Part shown: piece after piece, positions 54,683 to 63,228 of the stretch
Layout: the number at the start of each line of letters is the position of its first letter
Numbering within the stretch: position 1 is the stretch's first letter
Assembly (NCBI RefSeq): GCF_000399665.1
Contig: NZ_KB976986.1
Span: 1-64,000, forward strand
From: Acinetobacter calcoaceticus ANC 3811
Lineage (GTDB): Bacteria; Pseudomonadota; Gammaproteobacteria; Pseudomonadales; Moraxellaceae
Direction of reading: 5' to 3'
Length of the DNA stretch: 64,000 nucleotides
The notes under the pieces: model-generated
What the model was told of the DNA's origin: nothing
Database searches by the model: none
Seen by the model: only the letters and a program-made list of their open reading frames with translations
Translations under genes and position numbers: made by a program

Positions 54683-55588
54683 ATGTACGCGCCAGTTGAG
54701 TCCAATCAGGGATTTAATTTTAAGCCTGAACTTCCAACAAGCTCGGCCTATTACCGTTTGCTCAAGAAGCTTCGCCGTCAAGTTGGACATGCTATTCGTG
54801 ACTTCAATATGCTTGAAGAGGGCGATAAGGTCATGGTGTGTGTGTCTGGTGGTAAAGACAGTTATACCTTGCTCGATATCATGTTGCAGTTTAAACGTAT
54901 TGCACCAATCAATTTTGATGTTGTTGCGGTTAACCTTGACCAAAAGCAACCCGGCTTTCCTGAAGATGTCTTACCTCGTTATATGGAAGAAAATAACATT
55001 CCATATTACATTTTAGAAAAAGACACCTACACCATTACCAAACGTTTAACGCCAGAAGGTAAAACCTACTGTGCAGTATGTTCGCGTTTACGCCGTGGTT
55101 CTTTATATGGCTTTGCACAAGAAATTGGAGCGACTAAAGTTGCTTTAGGACATCACCGCGATGACATCCTTGCAACGTTCTTCTTAAATCTGTTTCATGG
55201 TGGTAGCTTAAAGGCGATGCCTCCAAAGCTTTTATCATCAGATAAGAAGAATATTCTGATTCGTCCATTGGCATATGTTGAAGAAAAAGACATCATCAAA
55301 TATGCCGAGTTACGTCAGTTCCCAATCATTCCATGTAACCTTTGTGGTTCGCAGGAAAACTTACAGCGTGCCATGCTTAATGAAATGCTACGTGACTGGG
55401 ATAAACAATATCCGAAACGCTTACACAGTATTTTCGGTGCGTTACAAAACGTATCACCGTCTCAGTTAGCAGACCGTGAATTGTTCGATTTCGAAGCTTT
55501 AGATTCTCAGCGCGAGCTAGATTTTAAAGATCCGGAAGAGCTCAAAAACCGTTTAGATGTCGTGAACTTAAGCTTTGCTGCTGAATAA
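54683..55588 (+). CDS. ttcA: tRNA 2-thiocytidine synthetase TtcA
   Basis: 301 residues from the ATG at 54683, starting [10 protein letters not shown]; the frame is open to a TTG at 54602 but the extra part is not conserved in the family. PP-loop SGGKDS at about 55-60, Cys pairs CAVC and CNLC for the iron-sulfur cluster, and [14 protein letters not shown]. It thiolates C32 of certain tRNAs. The upstream spacer is unusually long and holds a DnaA-box cluster. Confidence 0.95.
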   Translation: MYAPVESNQGFNFKPELPTSSAYYRLLKKLRRQVGHAIRDFNMLEEGDKVMVCVSGGKDSYTLLDIMLQFKRIAPINFDVVAVNLDQKQPGFPEDVLPRYMEENNIPYYILEKDTYTITKRLTPEGKTYCAVCSRLRRGSLYGFAQEIGATKVALGHHRDDILATFFLNLFHGGSLKAMPPKLLSSDKKNILIRPLAYVEEKDIIKYAELRQFPIIPCNLCGSQENLQRAMLNEMLRDWDKQYPKRLHSIFGALQNVSPSQLADRELFDFEALDSQRELDFKDPEELKNRLDVVNLSFAAE

Positions 55589-55793
55589 ACGCTAGACATA
55601 GACAATGTTAAAGGCACTTTATAAACAAGTGCCTTTAATGTATCAAAATACTAAAAAATGAATGTTGCGTACAAAAAGTCATAGCCCTAAATTTAAATTA
55701 CATGCTATAACAACGCTCAAGCAGAATTGCTTCACATGATGTTGTCTGGATAGACAACTAGAGAAATTGAACAAATAAATTTGAGGAAGAATC

Positions 55794-56177
55794 ATGCCTG
55801 CATTTTTAACTGAAGATTGGTTTGCTACTGTCGAAAAATTAACTGCTGAAGCAGGGGATCTTAATTTGCCACCTGCTCTTGCGAATTTGGCAATTAATTT
55901 AGTAGTTACAGATGCTTCTGGAAATACCGAATTAGCTTTAGATGGGGGTAAAATCCAAAAAGGTTTGTCTTCAAATGCCAAAACAACTTTAAATATGGAT
56001 GCTGAAACTTTACGTAAAGTATTCTTAGAGTTTGATATGGCTGCTGCTATGCAGGCATTCATGACTGGTAAAATTAAAGTTCAAGGCGATATGTCTCAAT
56101 TAATGGCTTTACAAACAGCTAAGCCAAGCCAAGAACAAAAAGATTTATTTAAGAAAGTATTAGAGCATACAGCTTAA
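55794..56177 (+). CDS. SCP2 sterol-binding-like domain protein
   Basis: 127 residues, a single SCP2 domain: LVVTDASGNTELALDGGKI, TLNMDAETLRKVFLEFD, FMTGKIKVQGDMSQLMAL. It probably binds a lipid or acyl group in the cytoplasm; the partner is unknown. GAGGAA about 6 nt before the ATG. Monocistronic, with a terminator. Confidence 0.85.
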   Translation: MPAFLTEDWFATVEKLTAEAGDLNLPPALANLAINLVVTDASGNTELALDGGKIQKGLSSNAKTTLNMDAETLRKVFLEFDMAAAMQAFMTGKIKVQGDMSQLMALQTAKPSQEQKDLFKKVLEHTA

Positions 56178-56195
56178 ATCTAAAAGAATTCATAT

Positions 56196-56225
56196 AAAAA
56201 GCTTACCCCAAGAGGTAAGCTTTTT
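56196..56225. terminator. Terminator after the SCP2 gene
   Basis: Five A residues, GCTTACC, CCAAGA loop, GGTAAGC, five T residues. It can act on both strands, between convergent genes. Confidence 0.9.
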
Positions 56226-56268
56226 ATTCACACAAACAAAGAATTTATCAACTTTTAAACAATAAAAA

Positions 56269-57378
56269 TTAGATATTGATTCGTGTTTGCGCTGTTTTGA
56301 TATGTTCAAGATAAGCACGAATACGAGTGACATATTGAACCGCTTGCTTATATCGACCATTACGCGTTTTATTACTTTGCAAATAATCGTAGAGATTAAC
56401 CCATTGGTTCGGATCTTTCCCTTGTGCTTGCAAGCGCTTCTGAATCTGGTTTACCGCACCTGGTCCCATATTATAGGCCACCAGCGCATACCAGTTCCGA
56501 TCAGGGAAAGGAATATCATCATATTCACTTAACATCTGGTCGTAATACTTCGCGCCACCTTGAATGCTTTGAGCTGGATCACTACGATTGCTTACACCCA
56601 TTGCTCGAGCAGTGCTATTGGTCAGCATCATTAAGCCACGAACACCTGTGGGAGAAACAGATTCTGGCTTTAAATATGATTCTTGATAACCAATTGCGGC
56701 AAGTAAATGCCAGTCGAGATCGTATTTAGCTGCACTTTGTTTAAAGCTCGCTTTATAAATCGGTAAACGCGTCGTTAAGTCACGTTGGATGGTTGACCAA
56801 GACTCTGGTTTCACCACATTGCGGTTATAGAAAGAAGCGAGTTGCTGAGTCACACCATTTTGCTTACTTTGGCATACATAGCCACTAGCGGTCTGGGTGA
56901 GCGGGTCATCAGCTTGTTTAAACACCCAGCTTAACTCAGGATTTAAACCATTTTTTTGCAAATCGACTGTGTCACCACAACTTGCAGAAAAAGATATTAA
57001 ACCTTTGTTCTCGATGGTACTTAAACCAGCGGTCGTCATCGCAAAGTTTGCTTTACCTTGCTGAACCCATCTAAGTGCAGTGGCATTGTCTGCCACGATT
57101 TTAAAGTCCAGCTTTACATTAAGAGTTTGTGCATAGTTACGGGCTAAGTCGTAACCAAAACCATGTAAAAACTGATCTTCTTTGAAAACGGTTGTCGGGC
57201 TTTCTACCGCAACAACAGTTAGAGTGTTTGTGTTTACTACAGTATTGTACTGTAGGGTTTTTCCTGCATTAATACTAAATGGAAAAAGCATAGTACTGAG
57301 TGCAAGTGCTTTTAACGGGAGAGAAGAAAATAAAGAGTTAAGGCAAAGCCTCGACCCTGAATTTGAATTACTGTGCAT
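56269..57378 (-). CDS. MltF-like lytic transglycosylase with a substrate-binding-like domain
   Basis: 369 residues. A signal peptide near residues 20-38 (LPLKALALSTMLFPFSINA) is followed by a solute-binding-protein-3-like segment (TVVAVESPTTVF, GFGYDLARNYAQTLNV, about 50-150) and a Slt domain with catalytic Glu in IGYQESYLKPESVSPTGVRG, then MMLTNSTARAMGV and YNMGPGAVNQI. MltF of E. coli has the same order but about 518 residues; here the binding domain is shortened, lacking its second lobe. It cleaves peptidoglycan in the periplasm. Confidence 0.82.
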   Translation of the reverse strand: MHSNSNSGSRLCLNSLFSSLPLKALALSTMLFPFSINAGKTLQYNTVVNTNTLTVVAVESPTTVFKEDQFLHGFGYDLARNYAQTLNVKLDFKIVADNATALRWVQQGKANFAMTTAGLSTIENKGLISFSASCGDTVDLQKNGLNPELSWVFKQADDPLTQTASGYVCQSKQNGVTQQLASFYNRNVVKPESWSTIQRDLTTRLPIYKASFKQSAAKYDLDWHLLAAIGYQESYLKPESVSPTGVRGLMMLTNSTARAMGVSNRSDPAQSIQGGAKYYDQMLSEYDDIPFPDRNWYALVAYNMGPGAVNQIQKRLQAQGKDPNQWVNLYDYLQSNKTRNGRYKQAVQYVTRIRAYLEHIKTAQTRINI

Positions 57379-57750
57379 GTTGTCTCCGCTACAGATAATT
57401 TATGCCCAAAAAGTCAGACAATAAGCTGCCATAACTTCTAAAAGTTGATAAATTCAATAAGGGGTGGGCAGTCATGACGTCATTCAAAATGACATGAAAT
57501 GAAAAAAACAAACTGTGTAGAAAATCTACATAGTTGTCTAAAAGGTTAAAAAATGCTCAACATTTAATCTGCGCGCATCATAGTATTGAAAAAAAGTATT
57601 GTCAAATTTCGTACAATTAAATATTCGATATATCATCATAAACACATGAATTTCTTAAGGAAGAAAATTTATACACTTCTGATATGAGAAAATAGGGTAT
57701 AAAATGCTACATCTTGTAAGCGATATGTTGTTGAACAGTGGTTTTTAATC
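57379..57750. other. Divergent spacer between the transglycosylase gene and greB
   Basis: 372 bp. It holds a perfect palindrome TGACGTCA (57475-57482) and a GTAGA-AAA-TCTAC hairpin near 57514-57527. No coding frame or RNA gene seen. Confidence 0.4.
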
Positions 57751-58245
57751 ATGAAATCTAACTTAATTACTCGGTCAGGGCATGACAAATTAGTTGCTGA
57801 ATTAAAACAACTTTGGCATGAAGAACGACCGGAAATCACTAAGAAAGTGAATTGGGCTGCAAGCTTAGGTGACCGCAGTGAAAATGCCGATTATCAATAC
57901 AATAAGCAGCTCCTTAGAAAAATTGATCGACGAGTACGCTATTTAGGAAAACGTTTAGAAGAATTAAAAATTATTGATTACGCACCTGAGCAAGACGGAA
58001 AGGTTTACTTCGGAGCTTGGGTAGAGATTGAAAACGAAGAAGGCGAGCAAAAAACTTTACGTATTGTGGGAATCGATGAAATTTATGATCATCACCCGCA
58101 ACATATCTCAATTGAATCGCCGATGGCTCGCGCACTGCTTGGCAAAGAAGTAGATGATGAGATTGAAGTACACACACCATCTGGAAAAAAGCTTTGGTAT
58201 ATCAATACAATTCGTTATGAAAAGAACGGAAACCCAGAAAACTAA
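57751..58245 (+). CDS. greB: Transcription elongation factor GreB
   Basis: 164 residues. The coiled-coil tip has GDRSENADYQYNKQLLR and the C-terminal domain SPMARALLGKEVDDEIEV. The basic patch in the coiled coil (KIDRRVRYLGKRLEELK) is typical of GreB, as against GreA at 8702. It rescues long-backtracked RNA polymerase. Monocistronic before tRNA-Ser. Confidence 0.95.
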   Translation: MKSNLITRSGHDKLVAELKQLWHEERPEITKKVNWAASLGDRSENADYQYNKQLLRKIDRRVRYLGKRLEELKIIDYAPEQDGKVYFGAWVEIENEEGEQKTLRIVGIDEIYDHHPQHISIESPMARALLGKEVDDEIEVHTPSGKKLWYINTIRYEKNGNPEN

Positions 58246-58334
58246 ATTAATTTGTATTTATTTTGAGCGTTTGAATTAAAAGTTAAATAAAAGGTTTGCC
58301 AACTTGAGTTTTTATTTATATTATAGCGCTCGTT

Positions 58335-58424
58335 GGAAGCGTGGCAGAGCGGTTTAATGCACCGGTCTTGAAAACCGACGAGGGTGTGAGTCCTCCGTGA
58401 GTTCGAATCTCACCGCTTCCGCCA
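58335..58424 (+). tRNA. tRNA-Ser (UGA)
   Basis: A 90-nt class II tRNA with encoded CCA; acceptor GGAAGCG/CGCTTCC, anticodon loop CTTGAAA (anticodon TGA), long variable arm GAGGGTGTGAGTCCTC, T arm AGTTCGAATCT. Confidence 0.97.
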
Positions 58425-58431
58425 AATTCTT

Positions 58432-58465
58432 AAAAAGCCCTTGTTAATGACGAGGGCTTTTTTTT
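58432..58465 (+). terminator. Terminator of tRNA-Ser
   Basis: AGCCCTTG, loop TTAATGA, CGAGGGCT, then seven T residues. Confidence 0.9.
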
Positions 58466-58763
58466 ATGCCTGTTTTTTTATTTTCTCTGCTTATATCAAT
58501 TTTGAATAACGCTATTTAATTTTTATAAAAATATGTGCCTATATTTTTCCTTATTGTCATCTTAGTTTGATTTATAAGTAATAAAAATCGATTGTTCTTC
58601 TCATTTAATAACTCACAATCCACTCTTAAAATAAAAACTTTAATCTTCATTTAAGTTCAACTCTTTAATTTATTACATAGCAATTGATTTCTTTAATAGG
58701 TCAGAAAAACTCAAACATGACTTTATTTTAGCTAAATCAAAAAATTAAAGTGAGTTATAAAAA
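58466..58763. other. AT-rich spacer upstream of posA
   Basis: 298 bp, strongly A/T. It should contain the posA promoter, but no convincing element was picked by eye. No RNA gene or coding frame seen. Confidence 0.4.
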
Positions 58764-61700
58764 ATGAACCAATTCGTAACAAGTTCGAAGAATATTATTC
58801 GTGGTAAATTTCACCCCGAATTTTTGCAAGATGAAGTACTCGCCGATATTTTTATTCAAACTGCTCAAAATCTCTCAGATAAAACAGCTTTAATTGAAGC
58901 AAATAAAACGTTGACGTATGGGGAGTTATATCAGCAAGCCTTAATTATGGCTCAACATTTGACAATAAGAGGGGTAAAACCAGGTCATATTGTTGGGTTA
59001 TGGGTACCTCGTGGCATCGAGCTTTTAAAAGCCCAATTGGCGATTTGTTTGAGTGGCGCAGCGTGGCTTCCTTTTGATATGGATACGCCAGCCGACCGTA
59101 TTGCGGTTTGTCTTGAAGATGCCGAAGCTGTCGGGATGATCACTACCGATGAATGGTATGAACACTTAGCTGAAGTGCCACAAACAAAATGGACAAATAC
59201 TGAACTTCAAAAGCCACTCAGTGAAAATATTCCTTTAGCTAGAACGACCTCCGATCAACCTGCGTATATTATTTATACGTCAGGCTCAACGGGTAAGCCG
59301 AAAGGGATTGTAATTACTCAAAAAAATATTTGTCACTTTCTGCGTAGTGAAAATAATATTTTAGATATTCAAGAGCAAGATAAAGTCTATCAAGGCTTTT
59401 CTGTCGCTTTTGATATGTCGTTTGAAGAAATTTGGCTTTCTTATTTGGTTGGTGCAACTTTGTGGATTGCACCTAAGTCGCTTGTCAGTGACCCTGAACG
59501 TTTATGCCAAACATTAAAGCAGGAACAAATTACAGTATTACATGCTGTTCCAACATTACTGGCTTTATTCCCTGAAGATGTACCTAACTTAAGAATTATT
59601 AACTTAGGTGGGGAAATGTGCCCAGACTCACTTGTTGACCGTTGGGCATTACCTCACCATCAAATGTTTAACACTTATGGTCCAACTGAGACTACGGTTA
59701 CCGCAAGCCTTGAGTCGTTAGAACGTGGTAAACCCGTCACAATTGGGAAACCATTACCAAACTACGGTATGTTGGTGATTAACGCAGAACGAGAATTATT
59801 GGCTCAAGGTGAAACAGGTGAGCTCTGTATTTTCGGTCCGAGTGTAGCACCGGGCTATTTAGGCAGACCTGACTTAACGGCTGATAAGTTTATTGAAAAC
59901 CCTTGGGCAATGAGTGCGGATGAAGAGTTGCTTTACCGTACTGGTGATTTGGCAAAAATTGATGAATTTGGTCAAGTACATTGCTTAGGTCGTGCTGATG
60001 ATCAGGTAAAAATTCGTGGTTTCCGTGTTGAACTCGGGGAAATTGAAGCAGCACTTTGTGATATTGATGGTATTGGAACCGCAGCAGTAATTCTACGTCA
60101 AGAAGACGGAATTGATCAGCTCATTGCCTTTATTGCAGCTGAGCTTGATGCAAAACAGCCCATAGAAATTAAGCAGCTTCGTCATACTCTAGCTCAACGT
60201 TTACCACCTTATATGGTGCCGAATCGTTTTGAGATTATTGAAGAAGTCCCGCGTTTATTATCTGGAAAAATTGACCGTAAGGCTTTAAAAGCAAGACCGC
60301 TTACGAGTGTGATTGACCGCAGTGAATCTGACCAGCCACAAAATCCAGCCGAAGAAATTTTATTTGAAATTTTGAATCGCCTGTTTCCTAACATGCCGAT
60401 TAAACTAGATTCAGATTTCTTTGATGATTTAGGTGGGCATTCGCTTTTAGCCGCTGTTTTAGTTTCAAATTTGCGTGAACATCCTCAATATAGCCATCTT
60501 ACAATTCAAAGCTTATATCAAGCGAGAAGAGTGGGGGCAATTGCAGCTTTAATGTTGGAGCAACCAGAGCCAACATTATTTGATAGCCAAATTGGGCAAG
60601 ATAACCCGCGTAATCAAACTTATAAATGGTTATGTGGTATTGCACAGCTTGCAACCATTCCAGTTTTAATTTCGATTAATATTTTGCAGTGGTTAGCGCC
60701 ATTCTTTACCTATCACTATTTTACAGGTGGAACCCGAGACAGTATTCCATATGCAATCGCGTTGTCTCTATTGGTTTATATTAGCGTTATTATTACCAGT
60801 TTCGTCGTTTCAATTGCCGTCAAACGATTATTAATGTTAGGCGTTGGTGCAGGGCGTTATCCACTTTGGGGAATGACGTATTTCCGTTGGTGGTTAGCAG
60901 ACCGTATTAGCAATATTTCACCAGTTTATTTATTGTCAGGTTCAACTTTACTTAACCTCTATTTAAAAGCACTGGGCGCAAAAATTGGACATGATGTCAC
61001 CATTAGTTCAGTTCATATTCGCATGCCATCTTTATTAACTGTTGAAGATGGCGTGAGTATTGGCTCTCAAGTGAATTTAGAAAATGCCAAAGTCGAACAT
61101 GGTCATTTGGTGTTGGGTTCAATTCATCTTAAAGAAGATAGTTATGTAGGGTCGTATGCTGTATTAGAAGAAAATACAGTGTTAGAAAAACAAGCTCATG
61201 TAAATGCCTTAACTTCAATTGAATATGACACGGTTGTGCCAGCCGGAGAAATTTGGGATGGTACGCCAGCTAAAAAAATAGGGCATGTAGATGAACACGC
61301 TAAAATGCCAGAACGACCTAAATTATCGTTCATTCGTAAGATTGCTGAATATGGATATTATGGTGTTAGCGCGTTAATTATTGCTTGTCTGTTCTTTATT
61401 CCAATTTTCCCAAGTTTCCTTTTGGTCGATTGGTTAGATGTAAACGTATTTAATATTAATCCGAATAACCACCTGCAAATCGCACTTTATTATTTTGCTT
61501 TAGCGATTCCAGCTAGTGCCATGATGATGATGATTACTGCTGTCATTTCTTCAGCAATACGCAAAATTGCATTGCCTCGTCTTGAGACTGGAACGTACGC
61601 TGTTCATGGCAGCACCTATTATCGTAAATGGTTTGCATCTCAAATTTTAGAAACAAGCTTACAAACATTGCACGGCCTGTTTGCTACGATTTATGCGCCT

Positions 61701-62762
61701 ACATGGTTCCGTATGTTAGGGGCGAAAGTAGGTAAAAATACTGAAATTTCTACCGCAAATGGTGTTATTCCTGAAATGCTGACTTTGGGTGAAGAAAGCT
61801 TTATTGCCGATGCGGTAATGTTGGGCGATGAAGAAATCAAAGGCGGTTGGATGACATTAAAATCGACCAAAATCGGTAATCGTAGCTTTGTCGGAAATAG
61901 TGCTTATATTGCTGATGGAACTGTTTTACCAGATAACGTTTTAATTGGCGTACAGTCAAAAACACCAGATAACCTTGAAATGTATGATGGTCAAACTTGG
62001 TTTGGTTCGCCGCCATTATTATTGCCTGCACGTGAAGCTGCCGAAAAATATCCTGACCACTTAACGTTTAAACCAAGCTTCAAGCGCCGTTTCATGCGTG
62101 GTTTTATTGAAGGCCTTCGTGTTGTATTACCAGCCGCACTCGCAATTGGTGTCGGTTATATGATCGTGCTTGAGATTATTGATGTTATTAATAAATATAA
62201 CATCCTAACTGGTTTGTTGGCTTTAACGCTTGCTGGTTTGCTGTATGGTGTTGGCTGTTTCATTATTGTTGCATTGATGAAGTGGACTTTAATTGGTCGT
62301 TATCAACCGCGTTCTGCTCCAATGTGGACAATGTTTGTATGGTTGAGCGAAGGGATTACCAGCTTATATGAATCAGTTGCGATTCCAAACTTCTTAAATT
62401 ACTTAAGAGGAACGCCAATGTTGCCATTCTTCTTGCGTATTTTGGGTGTTCAAATTGGTAAAGATGTTTACATGGATACGGCCGATATCACTGAGTTTGA
62501 CTGTGTAACTATTGGTGACCGTGCTGAGTTTAATAGCTTCTCAGGCCCACAAACCCACTTGTTTGAAGATCGTATTATGAAAATTGGACAAGTAAATATT
62601 GGAAATGATGTGGTTGTAAATTCACGTAGTATTATTTTATATAACGCCAACGTTAGCCACCATGCAGTGTTAGGGCCATTAACGTTGGTTATGAAAGGTG
62701 AAAATATTCCTGCCAAATCTGCGTGGATTGGTTCACCAGCCGTGCCTTGGGTTCATAAGTAA
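58764..62762 (+). CDS. posA: Pls/PosA-family poly-amino-acid synthetase (probable delta-poly-L-ornithine synthetase)
   Basis: 1332 residues: adenylation domain (about 20-510; YIIYTSGSTGKPKG near 168, YGPTETT, YRTGDLAK, GRADDQVKIRGFRVELGEIE, LLSGKIDRK), peptidyl-carrier domain (LGGHSLL, phosphopantetheine Ser near 560), then a membrane part of six predicted spans alternating with three left-handed beta-helix-like domains (about 735-830, 985-1080, 1220-1325). No condensation or thioesterase domain is present. This is the architecture of epsilon-poly-lysine synthetase. I recall an A. baumannii homologue described as making delta-poly-L-ornithine. Specificity positions read D, M, E, H, I, L, T, V, T, K, fitting a basic side chain (inference). 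It stands alone. Confidence 0.9.
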   Translation: MNQFVTSSKNIIRGKFHPEFLQDEVLADIFIQTAQNLSDKTALIEANKTLTYGELYQQALIMAQHLTIRGVKPGHIVGLWVPRGIELLKAQLAICLSGAAWLPFDMDTPADRIAVCLEDAEAVGMITTDEWYEHLAEVPQTKWTNTELQKPLSENIPLARTTSDQPAYIIYTSGSTGKPKGIVITQKNICHFLRSENNILDIQEQDKVYQGFSVAFDMSFEEIWLSYLVGATLWIAPKSLVSDPERLCQTLKQEQITVLHAVPTLLALFPEDVPNLRIINLGGEMCPDSLVDRWALPHHQMFNTYGPTETTVTASLESLERGKPVTIGKPLPNYGMLVINAERELLAQGETGELCIFGPSVAPGYLGRPDLTADKFIENPWAMSADEELLYRTGDLAKIDEFGQVHCLGRADDQVKIRGFRVELGEIEAALCDIDGIGTAAVILRQEDGIDQLIAFIAAELDAKQPIEIKQLRHTLAQRLPPYMVPNRFEIIEEVPRLLSGKIDRKALKARPLTSVIDRSESDQPQNPAEEILFEILNRLFPNMPIKLDSDFFDDLGGHSLLAAVLVSNLREHPQYSHLTIQSLYQARRVGAIAALMLEQPEPTLFDSQIGQDNPRNQTYKWLCGIAQLATIPVLISINILQWLAPFFTYHYFTGGTRDSIPYAIALSLLVYISVIITSFVVSIAVKRLLMLGVGAGRYPLWGMTYFRWWLADRISNISPVYLLSGSTLLNLYLKALGAKIGHDVTISSVHIRMPSLLTVEDGVSIGSQVNLENAKVEHGHLVLGSIHLKEDSYVGSYAVLEENTVLEKQAHVNALTSIEYDTVVPAGEIWDGTPAKKIGHVDEHAKMPERPKLSFIRKIAEYGYYGVSALIIACLFFIPIFPSFLLVDWLDVNVFNINPNNHLQIALYYFALAIPASAMMMMITAVISSAIRKIALPRLETGTYAVHGSTYYRKWFASQILETSLQTLHGLFATIYAPTWFRMLGAKVGKNTEISTANGVIPEMLTLGEESFIADAVMLGDEEIKGGWMTLKSTKIGNRSFVGNSAYIADGTVLPDNVLIGVQSKTPDNLEMYDGQTWFGSPPLLLPAREAAEKYPDHLTFKPSFKRRFMRGFIEGLRVVLPAALAIGVGYMIVLEIIDVINKYNILTGLLALTLAGLLYGVGCFIIVALMKWTLIGRYQPRSAPMWTMFVWLSEGITSLYESVAIPNFLNYLRGTPMLPFFLRILGVQIGKDVYMDTADITEFDCVTIGDRAEFNSFSGPQTHLFEDRIMKIGQVNIGNDVVVNSRSIILYNANVSHHAVLGPLTLVMKGENIPAKSAWIGSPAVPWVHK

Positions 62763-62789
62763 TTAAAACTGAGTTTAACTAACTAATTT

Positions 62790-62820
62790 AAAAGCCTTTG
62801 TGAAAACAGGGGCTTTTTTT
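62790..62820 (+). terminator. Terminator of posA
   Basis: AAAAGCC-TTTG, loop TGAAAA, CAGG-GGCTTTT followed by T residues; 28 bp after the stop codon. Confidence 0.85.
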
Positions 62821-62998
62821 ATACATAGGACATAAATTACAGTCATAGTTAGCTTAAATATTGCTAACAAATCCTGAAAATTTCATATAAATCAAATAAG
62901 TACATATTTTAATCAAAACTGTTTTATTTATATAATATGTTTTTTATTATCAGTGCCTTACCAAGAGCACGTCTATATATCAGAATTGAACAAGTTAT

Positions 62999-63026
62999 TT
63001 GTAGAATATTCACTTATTGATATATG
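62999..63026 (+). promoter_or_regulatory. Candidate promoter of metQ
   Basis: TTGTAG (62999-63004), 16-bp spacer, TATATG (63021-63026). If used, the metQ leader would be about 195 nt. A by-eye match only. Confidence 0.4.
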
Positions 63027-63130
63027 ATGATCCAATATTTAGAAACTGATTCAAAACATAATTCTGTTGTTCAGCGAGCAAGATCAAGGAAGAAATAAGG
63101 CTGAATTCAGGCTTCTAAACCCTTATATAT

Positions 63131-63211
63131 CTGGAAATTACTTCCAGCCAAATATTGCATTTCGACCCAATGGTTGGGAATGCCACGCTCTTTTGTAGAG
63201 TAGGCGTTTCC
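63131..63211 (+). promoter_or_regulatory. Structured leader of metQ, possible riboswitch or attenuator
   Basis: Three hairpins lie directly before the metQ ribosome-binding site: CTGGAA/TTCCAG (63131-63147), CCCAA-TGG-TTGGG (63166-63178), and GGAATGCC paired with GGCGTTTCC (63177-63211, with an inner CTC/GAG). The last two share bases 63177-63178 and so cannot both form fully. No known riboswitch class was recognised. Confidence 0.45.
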
Positions 63212-63228
63212 TATTTTAGGATGTATCT

